This document shows, in pieces, positions 6,660-14,857 of a stretch of DNA of 15,487 nt. Position 1 is the first letter of the stretch; each line of letters begins with the position of its first letter. The position numbers and the translations under genes were made by a program. The notes beneath the pieces are model-generated. The model saw only the letters and a program-made list of their open reading frames with translations. It made no database searches and had not been told where the DNA came from. Source of the DNA: Clostridia bacterium (GTDB lineage Bacteria > Bacillota > Clostridia > Oscillospirales > Acutalibacteraceae); the NCBI GenBank assembly GCA_900770255.1, contig CAAGJN010000021.1, positions 1 through 15,487 on the forward strand, in the 5' to 3' direction.

Positions 6660-9600
6660 TCATTTACTGAAAGGCTTTATCATAAAGCCGAAATTGAGCT
6701 TTTTCTCATCAATGCGGCGGCTTTCGCGTTCGGGGTCGTTGTGATACATCGCCTCGCTTATACCTGTCATGCGCCAGTCAAGGCTGACAACAGTATCGCT
6801 GAGAGGCTCAAGCTCGAAGTCGTGCTTTGTATCCTCAAGCATCTCTGAAGTAAAATGCTGCGCGTTAAAGCTGAAATGCTCCATGCCAAACGGCTCAAAG
6901 CGCAAGCCCGCACGTTCTCCCGAGACCTCGGCAAAGCGTGTGCCGTAATGGGCGCCGTTCTCCTGCGGGCGGATATAGTGCTCAAAATTCTCCGAGGCGG
7001 TCGTGTGCCAGAGGCCGACACGCTGGGATTTGTGGCGGTCAACATAGCTCTCGCGCGGGCCGTATCCGAAGAAGCTGACGGCTTCGCAGCCCTCGGGCAT
7101 GAACAGCCTGTAACCTACCTTAGGCAGAATCGGGCACTTCTCAATGACGTCTCCGTCGAAGCTAAGCGTAACACATCCGTCCGGCGTGAAGGTATAGCTG
7201 ACATCGGCGTGTATCACCGGCGGGCATGATGGGCCGCCGATCGATATCTTCGTTTCTATTATAACACTCCCTTTGCCGTGTGTCACGCCGCAGGAGTAGG
7301 TCTTCTGCTTTGCATAGCGGAAATTTTTGCGCCGCCACATCTCGGAGGAGCCGTGATTATAGCACGGAGCACGCCAGATCTGAGGCTCTATAGGGGCGCT
7401 GAGCAGCTCCTCGCCGCCGCAGACTACGGAGGATATCCTGCCGTAGGGCTTATCGAATGTATACTGCACTTTTCCCGCCTTGATGACAGCAAATCGGTCG
7501 TCCTCGCTGAGCTCGACCGAGCCCTCCGAAGCGGGCGTTGCAGGCGTATAATCTTTCAGCATAAACTGCTCAAAACCCGTCTCAAAGCCTCTCTGAGCCC
7601 AAGGAGTATCAACAAGCAAAACAAAGCTCAGGGTGAGCAGGCATGAAGAAAGGTCGTTTATCTCATTGGGATCAAACAGCCTGAGGCTTGCGCTGCCCTG
7701 CGCGGGAATGTCGAGCGCCCCGGTCACGCCCCCGGCCACGACCCTGCCGCAGTCGGACAGAGTCCAGCGAACAGCCGTATCGCCGAGCGAAGTAAAACGT
7801 CTGCGGCTTGTAACGGTCACGGAGCCGTCACCGTTATACTGCGCCGAATACTGCTGATATACGCGCTTCATGTCAAAATATCCGGGACGCGGGCTGCGGT
7901 CGGGATACACAAGGCCGTCGATGCAGCAGATAGAGCTGTTCGGGAAATCGCCGAAATCGCCGCCGTAATAACAGCGCGCGCGTCCGTTTTCATCAGGCAC
8001 ATTGACGGCGTGATCGCACCATTCCCAGATACAGCCGCCGAAGTGATTATCGTACTTCTCGACAAGATCCCAAAACGGGTAGACATCGCCCGTGCTCATA
8101 GAGCAGACATATTCGCACATATAAAACGGCTTTTTATAGTCCTTATCGTTGAGATAGCGCTCGATATAGTCGGTGCCGGCGTACATACGGCTCTCAACGT
8201 CTGAGATATCCGCAAAGTTCTCGCCCTCAGGCACAGCTTTGAACTCAAGATGCGAGTTCTCGTAATGGATGAGCGCACGCTCATCGCGGGAGCGGATATA
8301 CTGCGCCATCGCGCGGTGGTTGGCACCTGCCCCCGACTCGTTGCCGAGCGACCAGAGCACAACGCAGCCGTGGTTCTTATCGCGCTCAAAGAGTCTTTTT
8401 GCTCTGTCAACATAGGCGTCGCGCCACTCAGGCGCAGACGAGAGCTGCGACCAGCGGGTCCAATCCCACTCGCCTTCCCAGTCATAGCCCATGCCGTGAG
8501 TCTCGATATCAGCCTCATCCGTGAGCATCAGGCCGTATTTGTCGCACAGCTCGACAAATCTCGGATCGTTCGGATAATGCGAGGTGCGGATCATATTGCA
8601 GTTGGCGCGCTTTATGAGCAAAATGTCCTTTATCATATCGTCCATAGTCACGGCATGGCCGGTGACAGGGTGCGAATCGTGGCGGTTTATACCGCGGGCT
8701 TTGACGGCTCTGCCGTTTAAAAGGCATACGCCGTCCTTTATCTCAAAGCGGCGCACAGCCGTATCAAACAGCACCGTCTCATCTCCGACGGTCAGCCACA
8801 GCTCGTAGAGCCTCGGCTGCTCATCGTTCCAGAGTACCGGGGATTTTATTTCTATGCTGAATTTATCGCAGCCGCTCACGCCCTCGGAGACTTTCATTCC
8901 GTCGGGTGAAACAAGCCTGTATTTTATATCGCACGGCATACTGAGCCGGGCTTCGACTCTCAGCTCGGCGCGGGTAAGGTCATCGGAAACATAGCTCTTG
9001 ATAAACACGTCGTTCATGCGCTCCCTGCCGCGCGCAAGCAGATATACCTCGCGGAAGATGCCCGAAAGTCTGAAGCAGTCCTGATCCTCAAGATAAGTGC
9101 CGGGGCACCATTTAACAACGAGCACGCAGAGGGTGTTCTCCCCCTGACGGGCAAATTCGGTGACCTCAAACTCGCTCGTGCAGTGTGAGACTTCACTAAA
9201 GCCCACGAAGCGGCCGTTGAGCCAGACATAGAAGCAGGAATCAACACCCTCAAAGTTCAAAAACAGCTCGCGGGACGCAGAACTCTCATCAAGGGAAAAG
9301 CGCTTGACATAGAGCCCGCAGGGGTTCTCGTCAGGCACGAAGGGCGGGTCGGTCGGAAACGGATATTCGAGATTGCTGTAAAGGGGCACATCGTAGCCGC
9401 GGTCGGCGTAGGTCTGCCAGCTGCGCGGAACATCTACCTTATCAAAGCCGCCCTCATCTACATATTCGGGCGGTTCGCGCAGCACATCCTCAAAGCTCTT
9501 GAAGAAACGAAAATCCCACTCGCCGCAGAGCGATATAAAATATTGCGAATTTTCGCGGCGGCGCGACAAAGCGCTCTTTTCATCCGAGAAAGGAATAAAA

Positions 9601-9668
9601 TAAGCGCGCGGCTCAAGACAGCCGACATGCAATGTCTCAAGTGATTTGTGATAGCTCGGTGTTTTCAT
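6660..9668 (-). CDS. lacZ: Glycoside hydrolase family 2, LacZ-type beta-galactosidase
   Basis: A 1002-residue protein of typical LacZ length without a signal peptide, so cytoplasmic. In order: a jelly-roll sugar-binding domain (about 45-215, with YLEDQD at 192-197 and RLSGIFREVYL at 200-210), an immunoglobulin-like domain (about 218-310), the catalytic barrel (about 312-610, with RGINRHDSHP, SHYPNDPRF and DEADIETHGM), then C-terminal domains including a beta-galactosidase small-chain-like region (about 735-995). The acid/base is E444 in SLGNESG and the nucleophile E519 in MCEY. The residues after the nucleophile read VCSMSTG, where E. coli LacZ has AHAMGN. The substrate-contacting histidine there is replaced by C522, so specificity may differ from plain lactose. 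ATG at 9668 has GAGAGGG at 9675-9681. It is the first gene of an operon with murE and has its own promoter and a leader hairpin. Confidence 0.9.
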   Translation of the reverse strand: MKTPSYHKSLETLHVGCLEPRAYFIPFSDEKSALSRRRENSQYFISLCGEWDFRFFKSFEDVLREPPEYVDEGGFDKVDVPRSWQTYADRGYDVPLYSNLEYPFPTDPPFVPDENPCGLYVKRFSLDESSASRELFLNFEGVDSCFYVWLNGRFVGFSEVSHCTSEFEVTEFARQGENTLCVLVVKWCPGTYLEDQDCFRLSGIFREVYLLARGRERMNDVFIKSYVSDDLTRAELRVEARLSMPCDIKYRLVSPDGMKVSEGVSGCDKFSIEIKSPVLWNDEQPRLYELWLTVGDETVLFDTAVRRFEIKDGVCLLNGRAVKARGINRHDSHPVTGHAVTMDDMIKDILLIKRANCNMIRTSHYPNDPRFVELCDKYGLMLTDEADIETHGMGYDWEGEWDWTRWSQLSSAPEWRDAYVDRAKRLFERDKNHGCVVLWSLGNESGAGANHRAMAQYIRSRDERALIHYENSHLEFKAVPEGENFADISDVESRMYAGTDYIERYLNDKDYKKPFYMCEYVCSMSTGDVYPFWDLVEKYDNHFGGCIWEWCDHAVNVPDENGRARCYYGGDFGDFPNSSICCIDGLVYPDRSPRPGYFDMKRVYQQYSAQYNGDGSVTVTSRRRFTSLGDTAVRWTLSDCGRVVAGGVTGALDIPAQGSASLRLFDPNEINDLSSCLLTLSFVLLVDTPWAQRGFETGFEQFMLKDYTPATPASEGSVELSEDDRFAVIKAGKVQYTFDKPYGRISSVVCGGEELLSAPIEPQIWRAPCYNHGSSEMWRRKNFRYAKQKTYSCGVTHGKGSVIIETKISIGGPSCPPVIHADVSYTFTPDGCVTLSFDGDVIEKCPILPKVGYRLFMPEGCEAVSFFGYGPRESYVDRHKSQRVGLWHTTASENFEHYIRPQENGAHYGTRFAEVSGERAGLRFEPFGMEHFSFNAQHFTSEMLEDTKHDFELEPLSDTVVSLDWRMTGISEAMYHNDPERESRRIDEKKLNFGFMIKPFSK

Positions 9669-9691
9669 CTGTTACCCTCTCTATTTTCGGC

Positions 9692-9712
9692 TCAGCCGCA
9701 ACAGCGGGCTGA
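9692..9712. promoter_or_regulatory. Inverted repeat in the GH2 leader (operator or leader hairpin)
   Basis: An 8-bp inverted repeat with one bulged base (9692-9699 with 9704-9712) and an AACA loop. It lies between the minus-strand promoter and the GH2 ribosome binding site, at about +20 to +40 of the transcript. That position suits a repressor operator or a hairpin affecting GH2 translation. No T-run follows, so it is not a terminator. Confidence 0.35.
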
Positions 9713-9737
9713 ATATTTTCTAATACAGACACAGATA

Positions 9738-9766
9738 ATTCTAATGCCTTTGCACTTTAAAGTCAA
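9738..9766 (-). promoter_or_regulatory. Promoter for the GH2-murE operon
   Basis: On the minus strand TTGACT (9761-9766), a 17-base spacer and TAGAAT (9738-9743), giving a leader of about 60 bases to the GH2 start. Confidence 0.7.
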
Positions 9767-9784
9767 CAAAAAGAACCGATGTGA

Positions 9785-9813
9785 TTGACCGCACGGCGAA
9801 ATTCGGATATAAT
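9785..9813 (+). promoter_or_regulatory. Promoter for the flavoenzyme-phosphoesterase-Dabb operon
   Basis: TTGACC (9785-9790), a 17-base spacer and a perfect TATAAT (9808-9813). The start point near 9820 leaves under 20 bases of leader, with GGAGG at 9826-9830 before the ATG at 9838. Confidence 0.75.
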
Positions 9814-9837
9814 TAGAAAAGATCCGGAGGTAAGTCT

Positions 9838-11178
9838 ATGGATATTTTCGATCTCGCAATAACAGGAGGAGGCCCGGCGGGCTTCAACGCCGCGCTCAGA
9901 GCCGCTGAAGCGGGGCTTCGTACCGTACTGATTGAAAAGAATAAGCTCGGCGGCGTGTGCCTCAGCGACGGCTGCATACCGTCAAAGGCGATGCTGCACA
10001 GCGCAAAACTGTACACGCGGGCCCGCTCCTCCGAAGCTTTTGGCATCAAGTGCGGGAATGTACGGTTTGATCTGAACACAGCTCTCGCGCGCAAGGAGAA
10101 GATCATGGCACAGCTCGGCGCAGGGATTGAAGCAAGACTCAAAAAAGCCGGCGTTACCGTCATAAATGCAGCAGCGCATATCGACTCACGTGAGGGAGAA
10201 CTCTTCAAGCTATCGGCAGACAGCGCGCCGCTGATCTCAAAAAGGCTGCTTATCTGCACGGGGTCGAGAGCGGCAATGCCGCAGATACCCGGGGCGGACC
10301 GTCCGAACATATTTGAGATAAGCGAGGTTTTCAGACTCCGCGAGCTGCCCGAAAGCGCCGTTATAATCGGCTCCGGCGCATCGGGGCTCGAGGCGGCGGA
10401 CTTCTTAAATCAGCTCGGCTGCAGGGTCACGGTGATCGAACAGCGCGGGCGTACAGCGTCCGAAACAGATGAAGAGATAAGCCTGTTTCTTCAAAGAGCG
10501 CTCAAAAAGAACGGCATAAAAATAATGACCTCCTGCAGAGCCGTTTCCTTCAGCGAACGCGGCATCGAGTGCGAATACAGCGACGGCAGAACGCAAACAG
10601 TCGGCGCTCAGGCAATATTCTGCGCAACGGGACGCGCTGCCTGCTGCGACGGGCTCGGGACAGAGAATATCGGGCTCAGCGGGATTGACGTGAACAGCAG
10701 GATGCAGACAAAAGTAAAAAACATATACGCAGCGGGCGATGTCACAGGCAAAAGTATGCTCGCACACACGGCATACCGTGAGGGCGAGGTTGCAGTAAAC
10801 AATATGCTCGGCAGAAACGACTCGATGGACTACGGCGCTGTTCCGCAGGTGATATACACATCTCCCGAGGCGGCCTCAGTCGGCGAAACGCTCGAGAGCG
10901 CGCTTGCAAAAGGTATAGACGCCGAATGCCGCAGAGAATCGATGCGCATAAGCGGCCGCTTCCTTGCGGAGGAGGACGGCGACGGCATCTGCAAGATAAT
11001 AATCGACAGTCGCACGGGCCGCATTCTCGGCATGCACATAGCAGGCGGCTGCGCTTCGGAGCTGATATACGGCGCAGAGATAGCGATAAGCAATCAAATG
11101 AGCCTTGAACAGATGAAAAAAAACGTCTTTCCCCACCCCACGGTGGGTGAAGCTATAAGAGAAGCCATTTTCAAATAA
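9838..11178 (+). CDS. lpd: Dihydrolipoamide dehydrogenase-like FAD pyridine nucleotide-disulfide oxidoreductase
   Basis: A 446-residue cytoplasmic flavoenzyme, slightly shorter than usual E3 proteins (about 460-475). The FAD-binding Rossmann motif GGGPAG is at 10-15. The redox-active disulfide is C41/C46 in GGVCLSDGCIPSK. The NAD-binding motif GSGASG is at 178-183, the second FAD contact AAGD at 298-301, and the dimerisation domain ends with HPTVGE (433-438), supplying the His-Glu dyad typical of lipoamide and glutathione reductases. The GCIPSK form favours dihydrolipoamide dehydrogenase over mercuric or glutathione reductase. No E1, E2, lipoyl protein or glycine-cleavage gene is in the window, so its partner complex is unknown and it could serve another disulfide substrate. 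ATG at 9838 with GGAGG at 9826-9830. First gene of a three-gene operon; the next gene begins 11 bases after its stop. Confidence 0.88.
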   Translation: MDIFDLAITGGGPAGFNAALRAAEAGLRTVLIEKNKLGGVCLSDGCIPSKAMLHSAKLYTRARSSEAFGIKCGNVRFDLNTALARKEKIMAQLGAGIEARLKKAGVTVINAAAHIDSREGELFKLSADSAPLISKRLLICTGSRAAMPQIPGADRPNIFEISEVFRLRELPESAVIIGSGASGLEAADFLNQLGCRVTVIEQRGRTASETDEEISLFLQRALKKNGIKIMTSCRAVSFSERGIECEYSDGRTQTVGAQAIFCATGRAACCDGLGTENIGLSGIDVNSRMQTKVKNIYAAGDVTGKSMLAHTAYREGEVAVNNMLGRNDSMDYGAVPQVIYTSPEAASVGETLESALAKGIDAECRRESMRISGRFLAEEDGDGICKIIIDSRTGRILGMHIAGGCASELIYGAEIAISNQMSLEQMKKNVFPHPTVGEAIREAIFK

Positions 11179-11189
11179 GGAGCAAGGAT

Positions 11190-12350
11190 ATGTACGACAA
11201 GCAATTCAAGTTTAACTCTGACGGTGAGTTCAAAATTTTGCTTTTCGGCGACCCGCACGAGAAAGACGACGTAACGTCGGAAACGGGGCGCGCAAAACGC
11301 GCCGACACGCTGAAATTTCACGAAGCTGCGCTAAACGCACTCAAGCCGGATCTCGCGGTCTATATGGGCGACATCTGTTCCGCTTCGCCGGATGACAAGG
11401 ACATAAGCTCCTTCAAACGCCAGCTCGAAAGACTGACGGCGCCGCTCGTCGAGCGCGGCATACCGTTCGCCACAATAATGGGCAACCATGACCACGACTC
11501 GCACCTTGAAAAGGAGCAGACTAAGATTTTCACAGACACGGAGCTCTGCGTCACACGCCGCTGCGACGATGACATAACCGGCTGGTCGAACTACTACATA
11601 CTTCTGTACGGAAGCGACGGCAGACCGAAATTCAACCTCTGGTTTATGGATTCAAACAACCTTTTTTATGATCAGAGCGTCTCGCATTATGACGTGGTAC
11701 ACAAGGATCAGATCGACTGGTATGAAAAAAATGCCGCGCGTCTGCGCGACGAAAACAACGGCGTTCCCCTGCCGGCTCTGCTGTTCGAGCACATACCGGT
11801 AATCGAGGAATATGAGCTGCTGAGAAAGGCGAAGCCGTGGGAGATGTGGAAAGCCGTCAAGGGTCACGGACACCATGAAAAAACCTGGTATGTTCTGCGC
11901 GACGAGAGCAACGGATATCTCGCCGAGGGGCCGTGCTCTCCGGACATCAACAGCGGCCAGTTTGCAAGCTGGAAAAAGATGGGCGATGTAAAGGGCGCCT
12001 TCTTCGGCCACGATCACATGAACAGCTTTGCAGGCGAGGTTGACGGGATACTGCTCGCGCAATGCAAAACCTCTGGCTTCAGAGCCTATACGGACGGCGG
12101 CAGGCCGGCGGTCAGGCTCATAACCGTTCACGAGGACGGGAGCTTTGAGACAAGCGTTCACACCTTCAGGGATTTTGCACTCAAGAGCGAGAGCCTCGGC
12201 CCGATAGAGAGCCGCATAACCGACCGCCAGAGCGTCAATGCTACGATAGCATCGCGCGCACTCATCGCGGGCGCGGCGACGGCGGCAGTCTGCATCGGCG
12301 CCGGCAAGCTGTATAGTATTCTCAAAAATAAGGAGTCGAAAAAATGGTAA
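11190..12350 (+). CDS. Calcineurin-like metallophosphoesterase with C-terminal membrane segment
   Basis: A 386-residue protein with the complete binuclear-metal phosphoesterase motif set: DPH (D21, H23), GD (D61), GNHDH (N99, H100), a later histidine in FEHIP (H201) and GHDH (H274, H276). The layout resembles the Dcr2 / purple acid phosphatase-29-like group. A phosphomonoesterase or phosphodiesterase role is expected, but the substrate cannot be told. There is no N-terminal signal peptide. Instead residues about 352-376 form a hydrophobic Ala/Gly-rich segment followed by a basic tail (KNKESKKW), suggesting a tail-anchored protein whose catalytic domain faces the cytoplasm. The start is ATG at 11190 with AGGAG at 11178-11182. 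Its last codons overlap the Dabb gene by 7 bases, indicating coupled translation. Domain call sure, biological role unknown. Confidence 0.85.
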   Translation: MYDKQFKFNSDGEFKILLFGDPHEKDDVTSETGRAKRADTLKFHEAALNALKPDLAVYMGDICSASPDDKDISSFKRQLERLTAPLVERGIPFATIMGNHDHDSHLEKEQTKIFTDTELCVTRRCDDDITGWSNYYILLYGSDGRPKFNLWFMDSNNLFYDQSVSHYDVVHKDQIDWYEKNAARLRDENNGVPLPALLFEHIPVIEEYELLRKAKPWEMWKAVKGHGHHEKTWYVLRDESNGYLAEGPCSPDINSGQFASWKKMGDVKGAFFGHDHMNSFAGEVDGILLAQCKTSGFRAYTDGGRPAVRLITVHEDGSFETSVHTFRDFALKSESLGPIESRITDRQSVNATIASRALIAGAATAAVCIGAGKLYSILKNKESKKW

Positions 12351-12640
12351 CGCATATTGTATTCTGGAAGCTCAAGGACGAAGCCGAAGGGCACGGCAAG
12401 CGCGAGAACGCCGAACGCATAAAAGAGATGCTCGAGTCGCTCGTCGGCGTGATCCCCGGCCTGATCGAAGCAAGGGTCGGTATAAACGAAAACGGCGGCA
12501 AATATGACGCGGCGCTGTACTCGAGGTTCGAGAATATGAACGCCCTCAAGGCCTATGACTGCCACCCGGAGCATCTGAAGGTCAGGGCCTTTGTCAAGGC
12601 CGTGCGCCTCGAGCGCGAGAGCGTGGATTTTGAGGAGTAA
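12344..12640 (+). CDS. Dabb (stress-responsive alpha/beta barrel) domain protein
   Basis: A 98-residue protein starting with VTHIVFWKLKDEA, the typical first strand of the Dabb (stress-responsive A/B barrel) ferredoxin-like fold. It continues with IPGLIEARVGINEN, YDAALYSRFENMNALKAYDCHPEHLKV and a C-terminal strand. Such proteins form small dimers; some bacterial relatives are enzymes or ligand-binding proteins, but most have no known function. The ATG at 12344 lies inside the last codons of the phosphoesterase gene, with GGAG at 12332-12335. It is the last gene of the operon and is followed by a strong terminator. A role linked to the flavoenzyme or the phosphoesterase is suggested only by the operon. 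Confidence 0.82.
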   Translation: MVTHIVFWKLKDEAEGHGKRENAERIKEMLESLVGVIPGLIEARVGINENGGKYDAALYSRFENMNALKAYDCHPEHLKVRAFVKAVRLERESVDFEE

Positions 12641-12660
12641 TAAAAAAGCTGAAAAGCTCG

Positions 12661-12694
12661 GAGCCGATATCACACGATATCGGCTCAGTTTTTT
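12661..12694. terminator. Bidirectional terminator between the Dabb operon and the feo operon
   Basis: A perfect 11-bp stem (12661-12671 with 12676-12686) with an ACAC loop. On the plus strand it is followed by AG and six T residues (12689-12694), 20 bases after the Dabb stop. On the minus strand a T-containing stretch (complement of 12642-12656) follows the stem, so it can also end the convergent feo transcript. Confidence 0.88.
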
Positions 12695-12851
12695 ATTTAT
12701 CACTTTTCTTCTCGCACGTCATTGTGCACGAGGAGCAGCAGCCGCTGCAGCCCGAACAGCCGCCGCGTTTTTTCTGCTTACGCATTGAGTATATCGCCAG
12801 CACGACGAGCAGCACGAGGACTGCGATTATTACAAAATCTACAGGTTTCAT
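12693..12851 (-). CDS. FeoB-associated Cys-rich membrane protein
   Basis: A 52-residue protein with one N-terminal membrane helix (about residues 5-22, VDFVIIAVLVLLVVLAIYS), a basic segment (RKQKKRGG) and a cysteine cluster GGCSGCSGCCSSCTMTC with six Cys in about 16 residues. This is the layout of the small proteins often encoded directly after feoB in Firmicutes. Their role is unproven; handling of Fe2+ at the exit of the FeoB channel is commonly suggested. The ATG (12851) overlaps the feoB stop (12848-12850) as ATGA, indicating translational coupling. A longer reading frame extends upstream to 13154, but that part lies inside feoB and is not expected to be translated. Its stop overlaps the T-run of the shared terminator. 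Confidence 0.85.
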   Translation of the reverse strand: MKPVDFVIIAVLVLLVVLAIYSMRKQKKRGGCSGCSGCCSSCTMTCEKKSDK

Positions 12852-14857
12852 ACTATTAAACTCCCTATCTGATACACGCCGAACGCGACTATCCATGCCA
12901 CGACGCATTGGAGAACGACTATACCTACTGTTGCGAGGGTCGAGTTCATCTCGCGCCTGATCGTTGCAACCGCGGCGACGCACGGGGTATAAAGCAGCGT
13001 GAAAGCGAGAAAGCTTGCGGCGGTCAGCGGAGTGAACATCGCCGAGAGCGCACTGCCGAGCGCCGACATACCCGTGTTGAGCAGCACGGACATAGTAGAG
13101 ACTACCGCCTCTTTTGCCGTGAAGCCGGAGATCAGCGCCGTAGCTACACGCCAATCGCCGAAGCCGAGAGGCTTAAATATGGGCGCGATAAAACGTCCTA
13201 TTGCGGCGAGCATACTCTTTGAGCTGTCTTCAACCGGATTGATCCTTGTGTCAAAGCTCTGCAAAAACCATATGACAATCGTTGCGACGAATATGACGGT
13301 GAACGCGCGCTGAAGGAAGTCCTTCGCCTTCTCCCACAGCAGGAGCGCAACGCTCTTGGGAGACGGTATGCGGTAATTGGGCAGCTCCATAACGAACGGC
13401 ACGGGGTTTCCGCGGAAAGCGGTGTTTTTGAGTATCAGAGCCAGCAATACGCTCAGAACAATACCAGAAAAGTACAAACAGATCATCACAAGCGCGCCGT
13501 GACCCGGAAAAAATGCCGCGGCAAACACCGAATAAATCGGAATTTTGGCAGAACAGCTCATATATGGAGTGAGCATAATCGTCATCTTTCGGTCACGGTC
13601 GGACGAGACCGTACGGGTCGCCATTATGGCGGGCACAGAGCAGCCGAAACCAATGAGCATTGGTACAAAGCTGCGGCCTGAAAGGCCTATCTTTCTAAGC
13701 GGTCTGTCCATAACAAAAGCGATACGGGCCATATACCCGGTATCCTCGAGAATGGACAGGAAGAAAAACAGTGTCACGATTATCGGCAAGAACGAAAGCA
13801 CACTGCCGACTCCCGCGAATATGCCGTCGATTATCAAGCTATGTATTACGGGATTGATTCCGTAGGCGGTGAGTCCCATATCGACAAGCCCCGTGAGCTT
13901 TTCTATTCCGAGGCTCAGCCAGTCCGAAAGCGCCGAGCCGATAACATTAAACGTCAGCCAGAACACGAGGCACATGACGCCGATAAATACGGGAATGGCC
14001 GTATATTTGCCTGTGAGCACCTTGTCAAGCTTCATGCTGCGGCGGTGTTCCTTGCTCTCGCGGCATTTGACGACCGAGCTTTCTACGACGCTCTCGATAA
14101 ACTCATAGCGCATCTCGGCAAGCGCCGCGTTGCGGTCGAGCCCCGTGTCGTTTTCCATCTCGACTATGCAATGGCCGAGCAGATCGCGCTCGTTGCGGTC
14201 AAGCTCAAGCTTATCGGCCATATCGTCGTCGCCCTCGATCAGCTTCGCCGTGCAGAAACGGCACGGCAGGCCGAGGCGTTTCGTATGATCCTCAATAAGG
14301 TGAACTATGGCGTGGATACAGCGATGGACGGGCGAACCGTCAGTACAAAAATCCCAGACCTTCGGCAGAGTTTTACTCTTTGCAACCTGGACCGCCTGAT
14401 TGACAAGCTCGGATACGCCCTCGCCCTTTGACGCGCTGATTGGCACGACCGGTATGCCGAGTGCATCGCTCATCTTCTGAACGTCTATGGTACCGCCGTT
14501 CGAACGTACCTCGTCCATCATGTTGAGCGCAAGCACCATTGGCACACGCAGCTCGAGCAGTTGGAGGGTCAGATAGAGGTTTCGCTCGATATTCGTCGCA
14601 TCAACTATATTGATTATTCCGTCGGGCTTCTGATTGAGGATAAAGTCGCGCGAGACGATCTCCTCCTGAGTGTACGGGCGCAGCGAATATATGCCCGGGA
14701 GATCGACGACCGAACAATCTTTGACGCCCTTTATCACGCCCATCTTCTGATCGACCGTGACGCCCGGAAAATTGCCGACGTGCTGGTTGGAGCCTGTAAG
14801 AGCGTTGAAAAGCGTAGTCTTGCCGCAGTTCTGATTGCCAACGAGTGCAAATATCAT
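12848..14857 (-). CDS. feoB: Ferrous iron transport protein B (FeoB)
   Basis: A 669-residue membrane protein importing Fe2+, within the normal size range. The N-terminal G domain has G1 GNQNCGKTT (7-15), PGVTV with T34 (G2), DLPG (52-55, G3), NMMD (112-115, G4) and SAS (141-143, G5). A helical GDI-like domain covers about 165-275. The membrane part follows with two Gate-type repeats carrying the conserved cysteines in GCSVPAI (405-411), SCSAKIP (434-440) and TPCVA (624-628). ATG at 14857 overlaps the feoA stop as ATGA, with GGAGG 10 bases upstream inside feoA. The following small Cys-rich gene also overlaps its stop, so three genes form one translationally coupled operon. All key residues are present. 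Confidence 0.96.
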   Translation of the reverse strand: MIFALVGNQNCGKTTLFNALTGSNQHVGNFPGVTVDQKMGVIKGVKDCSVVDLPGIYSLRPYTQEEIVSRDFILNQKPDGIINIVDATNIERNLYLTLQLLELRVPMVLALNMMDEVRSNGGTIDVQKMSDALGIPVVPISASKGEGVSELVNQAVQVAKSKTLPKVWDFCTDGSPVHRCIHAIVHLIEDHTKRLGLPCRFCTAKLIEGDDDMADKLELDRNERDLLGHCIVEMENDTGLDRNAALAEMRYEFIESVVESSVVKCRESKEHRRSMKLDKVLTGKYTAIPVFIGVMCLVFWLTFNVIGSALSDWLSLGIEKLTGLVDMGLTAYGINPVIHSLIIDGIFAGVGSVLSFLPIIVTLFFFLSILEDTGYMARIAFVMDRPLRKIGLSGRSFVPMLIGFGCSVPAIMATRTVSSDRDRKMTIMLTPYMSCSAKIPIYSVFAAAFFPGHGALVMICLYFSGIVLSVLLALILKNTAFRGNPVPFVMELPNYRIPSPKSVALLLWEKAKDFLQRAFTVIFVATIVIWFLQSFDTRINPVEDSSKSMLAAIGRFIAPIFKPLGFGDWRVATALISGFTAKEAVVSTMSVLLNTGMSALGSALSAMFTPLTAASFLAFTLLYTPCVAAVATIRREMNSTLATVGIVVLQCVVAWIVAFGVYQIGSLIV

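Noticed and set aside
12852..13154. Upstream extension of the small Cys-rich gene to give 153 codons
   Set aside because: The extension lies wholly inside feoB in another frame; the ATGA overlap at 12851 gives the natural start and leaves the standard 52-residue family form.
13841..14431. 196-codon plus-strand open frame opposite feoB
   Set aside because: Mirror of the FeoB coding sequence; open antisense frames are expected with this codon usage.
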